Assembly (NCBI GenBank): GCA_012689325.1
Contig: JAAYEA010000547.1
Coordinates: forward strand, 1 to 55,953
Length of the DNA: 55,953 nucleotides
Reading direction: 5' to 3'
Source of the DNA: Chloroflexota bacterium
Lineage (GTDB): Bacteria > Chloroflexota > Anaerolineae > JAAYEA01
Below are positions 9,301 through 19,700 of this stretch, piece by piece (the stretch's first letter is position 1; each line of letters opens with the position of its first letter). A model generated the notes under the pieces. It had not been told where the DNA came from. It ran no database searches and saw only the letters and a list, made by a program, of their open reading frames with translations. Position numbers and translations under genes: made by a program.

Positions 9301-10025
9301 CCGTCGAGGTAAGTCTCGTGCCGCCCGAGGGTGGCGCGGGAGAACCCCTCGCCCTGGTCCATGGGGCGACGGGGCGCTTCACGGCAACATTCTCCGACTA
9401 TGATGAGAAAAAGTGGTATGCCCATCGCGACCTGGGCTACTATGAGATCCGCATGGCCCCGAAGGCCGAATTGAAGGACACCTACACCTACGGCACCGAA
9501 GAGCTGGTCTCGTCGCGGGCGCACCTCACTAGACATCCGTTCTGGTGGGTGCTTCCGGCCATTGCCGCCCTCGTGGCGATCGCGCTGCTCATCCTGCTGG
9601 GGCGGAGCACCTACCTTCACCTCTGGCCGGCCATCGGGACGGTGCGGGTTGGCAACAAGTGGTCCTACCACCTGCGCGACGCTGGCAAGCATACGATAAC
9701 GCTGGACAAGCGCCATGGGGTGCCCCCAGCGGTGCGCCAGATCAAGGTCCAGCAAAAGCTGCTGAGCGGGCCGCTGGCCAAGGCGCCGCGGATCATCCTC
9801 TCGGTGCAGCACCCCAATGGCGTCTGGGTGCCCCGCAACGTGTCGGTCCCGAACCCCTATAACACGGTGGTCGGGAACACGTGCGTGACCTGGAGCGCAG
9901 GCAGCGAGAAACCCCCCACCGGCGTGGCGCCCGACCTGTGGGCCTACGTCTTTGGCATCCTGGGAGTGGGGGCGCTGGCCGCACTCATTATGGTGATTGT
10001 CGCTATCGTGAGTAGCTTGGGATAG
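6369..10025 (+). CDS. Membrane-anchored vWA-domain surface protein
   Basis: A 1218-residue protein. Residues 1-30 are a signal peptide (basic start, hydrophobic core, AAPVAAQ). A von Willebrand A domain follows, with the MIDAS motif DQSGSMG near residue 44 and ITDGES near 178, expected to bind a divalent metal and a protein ligand. Residues about 480-705 and 706-920 are two tandem beta-rich modules with matching landmarks (ATALQ/ITALQ, VIWDG, WPQY). A membrane helix at about 1058-1080 is followed by a cytoplasmic stretch of about 110 residues and a second helix at the extreme C-terminus (ending IVAIVSSLG). The bulk should therefore lie outside the cell. The start overlaps the phosphoesterase stop. 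Ligand unknown. Linked tubulin-like proteins downstream suggest it couples an external event to a cytoplasmic filament. Confidence 0.85.
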   Translation: MKRRGWGRVALGIALLGVVIAALSAAPVAAQDSYTGVDVVFVVDQSGSMGGEKFGGEEGSVGTDPNGLRFLGSQQLIERLGGYRANYYHDSPVTFQVAVLYFGRSVAQIVPPTTISANSAQEWAPISLQLQPKLQVSAFYKSLGTTDHIGALAEAKRTLDAMKQSWPTGEKHFPVIFLITDGESYINCATDPKSPYCIGGQFQYSKYSEDLKAYRWKELPEPPYQLYMAFVNVDDNTWNKKEQYYKELTNNKVDRLDTDTMWAFFEKTLGDITVNNPDLPPVVPGKVTEIAETEDTVKVPPYLQEISFIIHKPKPEDRVSFTQNGQPVENVYAIQVDGGDQYIERITILKPAPGYITIKRPVTTGKLRIFMVQFGAEFKCVIPSVAQHVPTCLRCEILDKDNKPFPPYSSGQFGLRVEAEVTAAGYSQKLTLVTQGQSIWQTDLVLPEPGQHTYVVTAKTQDIEGQEIVPFSAPSYGMGQFTATAAEPRLVGAEGATALQPVDLHIEFADAMGSALSAAGCGNQYTAMIATFQPASGDAISVQLAEENGAYAGSFTPWSAGDYRVSVRAEVKDPTTGSASAAFDKEVGALTVRAPQVIWDGQGDTWPQYQPGMIGFYLADQSGQPLTIDPTANLQAGAQIRDAGGGAELVNLVDQGQGRWEGVWIPRNIGKYTVVVTLNVSGPNAPQAKLISSLTVHSFTVKPLTPRVADPTGITALQTTPLKIVFADANGQVVPVDSGASQYVRTKAIVSPEGISGEETEIPLAHDGDGYAGTFVPLRAQRYRVRLQGVVHDPASGASSMPIDQDIGALDVLPPKVIWDGSRDAWPQYEASRVAFHLADQSGSALQVEGATNLRADVQLRGPVGAAAAPVNQLATGTWEGQAVPDESGLHELRVSISHKAADGSDIVLINDLVLHQFNVEAVTLVRMVVEDPESEGSRAWRDLFWRVRPLDVQVALVDKQGNPVDPTKILKDPSAMPVEVSLVPPEGGAGEPLALVHGATGRFTATFSDYDEKKWYAHRDLGYYEIRMAPKAELKDTYTYGTEELVSSRAHLTRHPFWWVLPAIAALVAIALLILLGRSTYLHLWPAIGTVRVGNKWSYHLRDAGKHTITLDKRHGVPPAVRQIKVQQKLLSGPLAKAPRIILSVQHPNGVWVPRNVSVPNPYNTVVGNTCVTWSAGSEKPPTGVAPDLWAYVFGILGVGALAALIMVIVAIVSSLG

Positions 10026-10101
10026 CTTGCAGCCCGGATCCGCCTGCTGCGAGCCGTCATCGACGACAGCTCTAGTTCAGACAGAGGGAAGGAGAATATC
10101 C

Positions 10102-13100
10102 ATGTACCGTCCAGCATTGGTCATTGGATTGGGAGGCACCGGCGTGCTCACCTTGCGCCATCTGAAGGCGCAACTGCTCGCCAGTCAGGAACGGCGCTTG
10201 CCGGACTGCGTCAAGCTGCTGGCGCTGGACACGGTCAGGGATAAGGATCGCTCCGCCGAGACCGAGGGCAAGGCCAAGATCGCTGCCCTGCGCACCGAGC
10301 TCGCTCCCGGCGAGTACCACTGGGTCGGCGGCGATGTCTACGACTTTGTGCGGGAGGTCGAGCAGGGCCAGCATCCCCAGATCGGTTCCTGGTTCCAGGC
10401 TCGCCAGTACCTGCAGACGCTGCCCCGGGCCTCTTTCACTCTGGAGGATGGCGCCGGGCAACTGCGTCAGTTCGGCAGGCTCGCCGTTTTTCACGACGTG
10501 GATGCCCCTGCCGCGTCCGCCATCAACAGCCTGCTCAACAAGGCCATTGATGACATCCGCAGGGTGCAGCAGATCACGACGCTGGACGTGTTTCTCGTCG
10601 CCTCCGTGGCGGGAGGCACGGGCGCGGGGATGTTCGTGGATATCGCCTATCTGGTTCGGCAGATCGCCCAGCAGGCGCACCGCACCGCGGTGCAGCTCAA
10701 GGCCTTTCTCGTCCTGCCCGAGGCCTTTAGCGCAATCCCCGGCGGGGTCAAGCGTTCCATGCGCGCCAGGTCCTTCGCCGGCATGCGCGAGAACCGGCGC
10801 TTTATGGTGGACTTTCAGTTCGAGCACGGCTACCCGATGTACTATCACGCCTCCGGCGAGGGCGGCATCTGGCGCAGCGCGATCAAGACCAAGCTCTTCG
10901 ATGTGCTCTATCACGTCGACGGTCAGAGCGTCAACAACCCGCTGACGAGCGTGCTGCCAGAGCTGGGCGTCACGGCGGCCATCGCCGACGCCATCACCGC
11001 CATGCTCGATCGCTCGCCCGACCAGAGCGAGGATGTATACGCCCGCCATACCAAGAACGTCATGGCCGAGCAGAACCGGGGCGAGGACGCGGACCGCACG
11101 GCCTCCTTTGACTCGGCCCTGGGCACCTTTTCCTATATCCTGCCCATGCACCATATCAGCGAGCTGCTGGCCCACCGGCTGGCCGTGGAAAGCCTGACGG
11201 CCTTGCTAGCCCCTGCCGAGAAGGATGAACAGGGCTATCTGCGGTCGCTCAAGCCGGATGCCAGCGAGGAGGCGCCCGGCGTGCGCGGCCGCGATGTGGC
11301 CGCCCGGCTGCTAACATCGGCGGAAATCCAGTCGAACGCGGCACTGGAGCGCATCGCGGTGCCCGGCCTGATCAACGAGTTGGCGCGCCTGGCGCACGAG
11401 TATCGGCCCAATGACGACGCCGTCTCTCAGCAGATCGCCTCGCAGGATGCCGCCTACTGGCAGGGGCAGATGGACCCGCCGGGGGAGGATCAAAAGGTCG
11501 TCAACATCCGCAACCGCGCCATGGCGACGCTGAACAGCCGCCTGATCGACGATGTGCCGGCGAACCAGCGCGGCGAAAGCCCCGCGGGGGCGGTGGACCG
11601 TATCGCCGAGGGCGTCGAGCGGTACAAGGGCACCCACCTGGGGCGCGAGGACCTGCGCACCGGCCAGCGCGTCGGCGGGCAGTACCGCAAGGCCCTGGAC
11701 GAGTACGCCGAGATCCACCTAGACCGCTTCCGCCTGATGCTCGAGACCGAAAGCGAGAACATCCTCAACGGCAGCCTCTTGCCTGATGACCCGCTCGCCA
11801 AGCAGCGCGGCGGCAAGCTCGGACATTATCTCGACTTTCTGGATGGTGTGGAGGGGTTGCTGGGCCGCTTTGTGAAGGCCCTGGAAGGGGCGCAAAAGCT
11901 CCGCGAGGAGCGCCAGGACAAGCAGACCGCCGGGGTCGCGGCCAGGACCGCGCTGGATGACCTGAAGGCCAAGCCAGGCGGGCTCTTTGGCGGGAGGCGC
12001 CGTCAGGCCTACCTGGACGCCGAACAGCAGGTGATTGATGTGGAGAAAGTGCTGATCGGCGAGCAGGCGATCCGTGCCCTGGTCGATCGCATGACCCAGC
12101 ACACCGTGCAGGTGCACGAGAGCGCCATGGCTTGGGCCAAGGCCCTGGGCCTGGACTTTGAGAGCCTGTACGGACGCCTGCTGCGAGGGGAGCGACAGAT
12201 TCAGGGCGCCATCGCCGTGGAGAACCAGGTCCCAGTGCGCCAGGTAGTCTGGGATGAAGGCTACATCGACGAGCTCTTTGCCAGATACACGAGGGCGACG
12301 GAGAGCGAGAAGAACACCGGCGTCGACACCTACCTCGGTCGTCTCTCCTGGAAGGCCGAAAAGCGTCGCGTGGGCGTCCGGGACGAGTACGGCATCAGCC
12401 TCTTGCTGACGCTGCCCAATAGCGAGCCAACTCGGCTTGGACGGGAGAACCTGGACCGCACGCAAGAGCTGCTGCTCGCGCCGGCCCGCCAGGTTTTTGC
12501 CCCCATGTGGCAGCAAGAGTCCATCCTCACCTACCTCAGGATGCGGCTCTACAAGAACGGCGACCAACTGGCCGCCGAGCTCGCGCGCAGGGCGGACGTG
12601 TTGCTTCAGCACCGCGGCAGCACCGTGGTTCCTGCCAACTATTTGCACGCGGCCCACGAGTCGGCGGACGAGAGGCAGTATCTCCGCGTCGTGCAGGGAG
12701 CCCTGGAGGACCTGACCAAGGCCCGGGGCAAGCTCAACGATGTGGTGAACTCGTCTGACCGCTTCGCCCTCCGATTGGTGAACACCAAGGACCTGATTCC
12801 GCTGGACGAGATGGCCTCCTACCAGCAGGCTGAGCTCGACTACTGGTCCCAGGGCGGGGAGGTGGACGACGGGCAGGGGTCGCGCCGCCGCCTGACCCGG
12901 GAGACGCTGCACATCTTTCCCGCGGAGGTTCACGCGGCCCGCTTCGAGGCGCGCATGGGCACCTCCAATCTGGAGATCAAGACGCGAGCCCTGCACAACG
13001 ATGTGGTGCTACAGATGGAGGACCTGGAGCGGTTCCAGCTCTTTGCGCAGGCCTGGGCCTACGGCCTGATCCGGTCCGATATCTCTGAGCGCCAGGGGAC

Positions 13101-13650
13101 GAAGGAGAACTATATCTGTCTGGACCTGCCCGAACGCCGGTTGGACATCATGACGAAGGAGCCGGCGGTCAAAATGCAGTTAACAAAGCCCAAGGCGGGG
13201 CCGGTGGACGTGGTGGATAGCATGATGACCTGGAACTATCGTCAGCTTGACCAGACGCTCGACGTCTTTCGCGAGATCCCCTACAGCCGCGTCGCCGAGG
13301 CCATAGATGAGAAGCGGAAGGAGACCATCGCTGGAGCCGTGGAGCAGCTCAAGATCGACGAGGCGGCCATCTCCAGCGCCCTGACCAAGATGAAGCCGGC
13401 CGAAGCTGACGAATTCAAGCGTCTGTTGGCCGAGAACGCTTACCTCGCGGACCGGCAGGGCGGGATCAAGAAGATCGACCTGCACCTCGACCCGACACGA
13501 CAAGACTATGCAGCGGCCCGTGCTGCGCTGGGCAAGGCCGATCCCAAGCAGGATGCCTATATCGCCCTGTATCTGGCCATGGAGGACAACCGCGAGAGTC
13601 TGGATGTGCGCATGAGGGATATCCTCCGGAACGCTGGCGACCCCCGCTAA
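10102..13650 (+). CDS. Tubulin/FtsZ-like GTP-binding protein (Tubulin_2-like)
   Basis: A 1182-residue soluble protein. It opens with YRPALVIGLGGTGVLTL, a glycine-rich nucleotide loop, and near residues 166-178 carries VASVAGGTGAGMF, which fits the tubulin/FtsZ signature loop GGGTG(T/S)G. These features fit the Tubulin-like family (PF13809 as I recall it). The protein is about three times the length of FtsZ; residues after about 400 are mostly helical and contain a basic stretch GGLFGGRRRQAYL. By family it should bind GTP and may polymerise. The start at ATG 10102 is supported by GGGAAGGAGA at 10086-10095; the frame is open from 10027 but that region has no ribosome site. A gap of 76 bp follows the vWA gene. 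The gene next but one hairpin downstream encodes a second, degenerate tubulin-like domain, suggesting a heteromeric pair. Confidence 0.85.
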   Translation: MYRPALVIGLGGTGVLTLRHLKAQLLASQERRLPDCVKLLALDTVRDKDRSAETEGKAKIAALRTELAPGEYHWVGGDVYDFVREVEQGQHPQIGSWFQARQYLQTLPRASFTLEDGAGQLRQFGRLAVFHDVDAPAASAINSLLNKAIDDIRRVQQITTLDVFLVASVAGGTGAGMFVDIAYLVRQIAQQAHRTAVQLKAFLVLPEAFSAIPGGVKRSMRARSFAGMRENRRFMVDFQFEHGYPMYYHASGEGGIWRSAIKTKLFDVLYHVDGQSVNNPLTSVLPELGVTAAIADAITAMLDRSPDQSEDVYARHTKNVMAEQNRGEDADRTASFDSALGTFSYILPMHHISELLAHRLAVESLTALLAPAEKDEQGYLRSLKPDASEEAPGVRGRDVAARLLTSAEIQSNAALERIAVPGLINELARLAHEYRPNDDAVSQQIASQDAAYWQGQMDPPGEDQKVVNIRNRAMATLNSRLIDDVPANQRGESPAGAVDRIAEGVERYKGTHLGREDLRTGQRVGGQYRKALDEYAEIHLDRFRLMLETESENILNGSLLPDDPLAKQRGGKLGHYLDFLDGVEGLLGRFVKALEGAQKLREERQDKQTAGVAARTALDDLKAKPGGLFGGRRRQAYLDAEQQVIDVEKVLIGEQAIRALVDRMTQHTVQVHESAMAWAKALGLDFESLYGRLLRGERQIQGAIAVENQVPVRQVVWDEGYIDELFARYTRATESEKNTGVDTYLGRLSWKAEKRRVGVRDEYGISLLLTLPNSEPTRLGRENLDRTQELLLAPARQVFAPMWQQESILTYLRMRLYKNGDQLAAELARRADVLLQHRGSTVVPANYLHAAHESADERQYLRVVQGALEDLTKARGKLNDVVNSSDRFALRLVNTKDLIPLDEMASYQQAELDYWSQGGEVDDGQGSRRRLTRETLHIFPAEVHAARFEARMGTSNLEIKTRALHNDVVLQMEDLERFQLFAQAWAYGLIRSDISERQGTKENYICLDLPERRLDIMTKEPAVKMQLTKPKAGPVDVVDSMMTWNYRQLDQTLDVFREIPYSRVAEAIDEKRKETIAGAVEQLKIDEAAISSALTKMKPAEADEFKRLLAENAYLADRQGGIKKIDLHLDPTRQDYAAARAALGKADPKQDAYIALYLAMEDNRESLDVRMRDILRNAGDPR

Positions 13651-13671
13651 TACCGTGGTAGGCTAACCGCG

Positions 13672-13701
13672 CCCCCGGGCTGCCCGAGTGGAGCCCGGGG
13701 G
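13672..13701 (+). other. Strong intra-operon hairpin between the two tubulin-type genes
   Basis: CCCCCGGGCT (13672-13681) and AGCCCGGGGG (13692-13701) form a perfect 10-bp stem with a 10-nt loop. It is followed by TAAAAT, not a T run, so it is more likely an mRNA-stability or partial-termination element than a full terminator. Confidence 0.5.
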
Positions 13702-13755
13702 TAAAATCGCGGGCGCTGCAATTGCATGACGTGTGCGTGGTGAGAGGAGCTGGGC

Positions 13756-16700
13756 ATGAAAGCTGCGAGAACCCTCGGCGCTGTCCTGTGCATCATCGTG
13801 GCGGTGTTATGTCTTCAGTCGGCGACCCTGCGCCCGGCCCTGGCCCAGGGCGCGATCGCTTCCGACCCAGGGTTTGCGCAGGAGGTCATCTACCTGACCA
13901 ACGAGGCTAGGGTGCAGCAGGGCCTGCCGCCGCTCAAGGGCAACGCGCTGCTGGCCCAGGCGGCCCAGGCCCACGCCGAGGCCATGGCCCAACGCAACTT
14001 TTTCGCGCACGCCGACCCCGCCAGCAACAGCGCCCCCGCGGACAGGGCCACCACGGCCGGCTACAAGTGGATGTTCGTCGCCGAGAACATCGCGGCGGGT
14101 AGCGCCACGCCCGCCGAGGTGGTGGCCGGCTGGATGGCCAGCCCTGGGCATAGTGCCAATATCCTCAGCCCCAACGTGCGCGAGATCGGCGTCGGCTATG
14201 CCATCGAGGCACAGGACGCGTTTCCCGATGCCAAAACACCCTATCGCACCTATTGGGTGCAGGTCTTTGGCCAGGACCGCGAGACGCTGCCGGTCGTCAT
14301 CAACGACGAGGCGGCGCTGACGACCTCCCCCGACGTGTCCTTGTATATCCACAACGATGGCAACTGGGCGACCCAGATGCGTTTCCGCAACGACCAGGAA
14401 GCCTTTGGCGCTTGGCAGCCTTACGCCGCAACCGTCAATTGGTCGCTGCCCGCTGCAGAGGGGGTGCACGTCGTCACCGTGGAACTGAGCGGCGCCGATG
14501 GCAAGGTGCGCACCAGCAGCGACGAGATCCTCTATGCGGCGACGCTGCCGACGCCGACCCTTACGGAAACGCCGGTTGTCCCTCCGACAGAAACGCCAAC
14601 TTTCACGCCCACCCCCCCCCCGCCGCCAACGCTAACGCCAAGGCCGATGGGCGATGGGGTGATGCGCCTGGACAAGTCCATCAGCCCATCCGGCGCCCTG
14701 GTCGGGCAAGAGGTGACGGTCAACCTGGTGCTGAGCGTCAACAATGCGATCTGCCCGTCAGAGGTCGTGGGCCTGCCGCTGGACGTGATCCTGGTGATCG
14801 ATCACTCCAGCAGCATGTCGGACTCGCTGTTGGCCCTGTTGGGGCTTTCGCAATCCTCGACAGACAAGATGACCGCCGCCAAGAACGCGGCGATCGCCTT
14901 TGTGCAGCAGATGCAGATGGGTATCGATCAGGTCGGCGTGGTGCAGTTCAATGGTTATGCCGATCTACTGCAGACGCTGAGCCACGATGCCGTGCAGATC
15001 GAGCAGAGCATCCAGGGGATCTCTTCAAGCGGCGGCACTGCCATTGATGCTGGGTTGGATGCGGCTCGCGACGAGCTGCAGCAGAATGGGCGCGCCGATT
15101 CGGCACGGGTGATCGTCATCCTGTCCGATGGGCTGAGCAGCGCGGACTCGGCCATCAAGGCGGCTGACGCAGCCAAGAGCGACGGCATCCGGGTGATCTC
15201 GGTCGGCATTGGCGGGGATGTCGATGCCGCGCTGATGGAGTCTATTGCCTCCAGCCAGACGGACTATCATCACTCGCCCGACGCATCCGACCTGCAGCAG
15301 ATCTATGTTTCCATCGCGCAACAAATTCGCCAGTTCGCCGCCGCCACTCATGTCAAGGTCACGCATACCTTCGACGCGGCGAGGATCGAGCCGATCACGA
15401 ACTCGATTTCGAATGGCGGCGCCCTATCGGGGGGAACGGTGCGCAATATCATCACGTGGGACATGGAGAAACTGGGCGACCAGCCGCAGACCTTGTCGTA
15501 CAAGGCGCGGCTGCTCAGGCCCGGCGAGTTCTATGCCGATGTGGAGGACAAGGTCTCCTACGTCCTTTGCGAGAGCGAGCCTCGCGCCTTTGTCGGGGAT
15601 CCGGCCCTCTGGGTACAGGTGCCTACTCCCGTGCCCACGGCGACCGCCACGAATAGCCCCACGCCTCGCGTGACGGCGACATATACCCTTACCTCCAGCG
15701 TTTGGCCCACTCGGCCGCCCACGGCGACGCCTGACATCTGGCCGACTATCGTGCCGCCCAGTGGGGGAGGGTTTTGCGCTAGCAGGAATTGGTGGATTCC
15801 AGCGCTGCTCTTCCCGCTCTTGCTGGCGCTGCTGGTCTTCCTGCTGTTGTGGTGGTGGTCGCGTCGAAACCATGTGGCCTGGTATAACTTGTGGAAGGAA
15901 TGGAAGCCCACCTGCCGAGTGATGTCGGTCCTGCTGTTGCTCTATCTGCTCTTCCTGACTTTTCTAATCGGCCGGGAGATCTTTGCGGGGCTATGCACAA
16001 AGACCGAAGCCGTGTATTTCTGGCGCATGGATCGCTCTACGGGCCAGTACGGCATCTACCTGACGAGGTTCGAAGAAGGGGCGCGGGCCGTCTCTTTCGA
16101 TCAGGTCAACAGCTACCCTTGCGTTGGCTGCCATGCGGTGTCGAGCTCTTCTCGCCAGATCGCCGCGGTGGTCGGTCCGATGCCCGGCGATGGCATCGTC
16201 TACTCGCTGGGCGGGAAAGAGGTCTCCATTCCCGGGCTGGATGCGGCCTACTACGGTTGGTCGCCCGACGGCCAGCGGCTGGCCTATGCCGATTCCATAG
16301 GGGACATCTATATCCTCGACCTGCAGAGCGGCAGCGTCCAACCTCTGGCGGGGGCCAGCGACCCCGGCATCTCCGAGACCATGCCTGCCTGGACGCATGA
16401 CGGGCAATCCATCGCCTTCGTGCGCAGCCAGACCCCAATACGGACCGGCGGCGCCAGCCTGGAGGGCACTTGCGATCTTTACCTGGTCTCTGCCGCCGGA
16501 GGCCAGGCGGCGCCCATCGCCGGGGCCAGCGGCGACGGGTTCAACTACTATCCCTCCTTCTCGCCGGATGGGCGCTGGCTGGCCTTTACTCGCCACACCA
16601 CAGGCGTCAGCACCTACTCGGATAGCGCGGCCGAGATCTATTTGGTGGCTGCGGGAGGCGGAGAAGCCAAACGCCTGGCGGCCAATGACGCCGCGGGCGG

Positions 16701-19700
16701 CGCGGCCCTGCTCGGCGTGAGCAACTCTTGGCCAACCTGGTCCAGGAATGGCCAGTGGCTGGCCTTCAACAGCAAACGCAACGACCCGGCTTTTGACGTC
16801 TTTTTGACCGAGATTGACGAGAGCGGCAACTCGGGCCCCGCCATACCCCTGCCGGGAGCCTCAGAGCCAGGCATCTTTGAGCACACGCCATTCTGGGGCG
16901 TCCCGCTGGAGGAGCGGCCCCTCATGGCGCGTCTGCTGGACCTGTGGCCCTTCTTGCTGCCACTGCTGCTCTTAGCGTTGTTGCGCTGGCTTTTCTGCCG
17001 AGGAAAGCCTGTCGTCCACGTGGGTCCGATACCACCGGCAGGAGATCCCGTGCTTGACCGAAAGCCCGTCGAGTTCCAGAAGCGGCTGGACCTGAGGCTG
17101 CCCAAGTGGGATCCCGCTCCCACACTGGTCATAGGGCTGGGAGGCTCGGGGCGCTGGGCGCTCACCCACCTGAAAAAGAACCTGGCCGAGGCCGAGTGCG
17201 AGGAGGGCGAGTCTCCAGTGCGCCTGCTGCTCCTCGACACCTCGCCGCAAGAGGTCGTGGGAGGCCAGGATAAGCCGGTCCGAGTCGGCAACGTGGAGCT
17301 GGCGGAGGAGGAGAAACTGATCGTCGGGGCCAACCTGCGCGATCTGATCACGAGCATGGCGCGCGATCGCCGGGCGGAGCCCGAGATGCAGAGCTGGTTC
17401 CCCGCGGCCGAATACGTGGAGAACCGCCACCTGGCAGACGCGCAAATGGATATCCGGCGCACCACCTCGCTGCGCCGGCCGATGGGCCGCGCGGTGGTCT
17501 TCCAGGACATTCACCAATGCGAGAGCTCGCGGATCTGGCAGCGCCTCTCCCGCGCCGTGGGCCAGTTCACGCACCAGGGCCAGGTGCGGGTGATGATCGT
17601 CGGCTCCATCTGCGGCGGGTTCGGCAGCGCCGCCTTTGCCGATGCGGCCTATCTGGTCCGTCGCGCCGTCGAGGTGGGCGGCCGCCGGGAGGCGGGGGCC
17701 ATCATCTCGGCCTTCCTGATCACCGATGGACCCTTTGGGGCCCAAAACACCCAGATCAAACTGAACGCCGGGGCCACCCTGCGCGAGATGAGCCGGCTGC
17801 TGCTGGCGCGCGGGCGGCCCTTCCCCATGGTCTATAACCGCGATTGGCCGAACACGGCCTTTGCGGGCCACATCAGTTGGTCGCTTTTCGATGATGTATT
17901 CTTGCTCGACGGTCGTCGGCCGAACAAACCGCTGGACCTGGTCCAACCCGAGCAGGGCATGTTCCCACTGGTGGCCGACTTGATGACCGCGCTTGTGGAT
18001 AGGGGCAGCCAGCTCGTGGAGCAGGTCCGCGCCAACATGCGGACCGATGCAGCCGACGAGCAGGTGCGCACGGGAGAGCCGGTGGTAAGCACCATCGGCG
18101 GCTATACCTACCACCTGCCCATGCAAGACCTGGTGCGCGCCCTCCGGCTGCGCTTCGCCCACGACCTCGTGCGGCTCGTTTTAGGCGGCCCGAGCGAACA
18201 GGATGAGGCGCTGAGCCTGGCAGAGGAGTTGTGCCAGGATCGGTATGAGGATGGCCTGGATCAGCTGGCCGCGGACCTGCTCCGCGCTACGATCAAGGAT
18301 CCGACCAGGCGCCCCCCTCCGGCGGAACCGGTCAAACCGCGCGGCTGCCTGTTCCGCGCTACGAGCGAGGATCCGACCGTGCGCGCGGACGCAGCGGGAG
18401 CGGAACGCGGCCTGGGCGCCGGCGGGCTCTCGACCTATGTGGCCGACCTGGCGCAGCGCACCGGCCACGCTGAGAGCTCGGCGGCGATGGACGGGATCTG
18501 GCACGCGATCGTCGCCCAGGCGGCGGCCCACGGCGATAGCGGGGAGACGCTCCTGAAGGAGAACATCGTCCAGTTCCGGCAGGCCCTGGCCTCTCTGTTG
18601 CTGCGGTTGGTTAATGGCCATCCCGCCGAGAACGACGTTGTCAAGGCCAGGACCGCCAAGCTAGGCTACGCCAGGGCCTTCCTGCAGACGCTCGCGCAGA
18701 CCATCGAGAGGGCGGGCCAGAACCTGGCCCTGGCCAGGAGCCAGGCGGCGGCCGAGGCCGACACGGGCTGCGCGCTGCTGGCCGAGTTCATCCACAGGCA
18801 AGAAGCCGCGCTCAAGGAGGAGAGCGAGAGCCTGGACAAGACCATCGTCTTTCTGGCGGGCGACCCCGAAAGGACAGCGCGAGCCAGGCAAGGCGAGGCG
18901 ATGGGCGTGCTAGACGATCTGCGGGAACTGGTCCTGCGCGAGAAAGAATGGCGGGCCGAGTTGGGCCGGATACCGGTCCGCAAGACGCTGGCCGACGAGG
19001 GCCTGCTAAATCAGATGTACACCGACTATTTCGCCCCCGCTGTGGTGGAGCAGGGCCTGGAGCGCCTATACTGGCGCGCCGGCGAGAAGGGTAAGCTGGA
19101 GCTGGTGGTGCGCCATCAGCAAGACGTCGCCTTTGCGCCCGAGGCCAGCAACAAAGCCAAGTTCATCGAGGCTTTGCTAGAGCTGGCCGAGAACGTGGGC
19201 CAGGAGGTCTGGAAGCTCGAGTTGGGCCCGATCCTGGACGACCCGGACACGGGACTGTGGGTCGCCCCCAGCGCCCGTCGCGAAGTGGGAGAGGCAGCGG
19301 CCTGGGCCGAGCCCGCCGCAACCGTCCAGGTCGGGAAGGCGCGAGAGCAATTGCCCCATCGCTATCTGTGGGCCAACCGCACCATCGGTCGCGCCGACGA
19401 CTATGCCAGGGAGGTGCAGCTGCAGGCTGCCGCGCAGTCGGGCGTGCAGTCCCTCGTGGCCACCCATCCCTACCGGGCCATGCTGATCACCACGCTGGAC
19501 GTGGTGCCGCTCTCGGCGCTGGATTGCACGGCGCGTCTGGGAGAGCTGTACCTGAGCACCTTTATCAGGCCGCCCGCGGAGAACAGGGTAAACCTGGAAC
19601 CGGTGCACGTCTTTGCGGCGGAGCGCAACGCCCTTAGCTATGAGCAGCGGCTGCGCGAGCTCGCGGAGGCCCCTCGTCGGTTCCACCCGCTGTTCGTCGC

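Noticed and set aside
6414-9812. Long reverse-strand open frames opposite the vWA gene (6414-8339 and 8532-9812)
   Set aside because: Shadows of the vWA gene: no ribosome sites, His/Gly/Arg-rich products without motifs, and the + frame carries signal peptide, vWA and membrane helices.
11719-12996. Reverse-strand frame of 425 codons opposite the tubulin-like gene
   Set aside because: Shadow frame; no motif or start signal.
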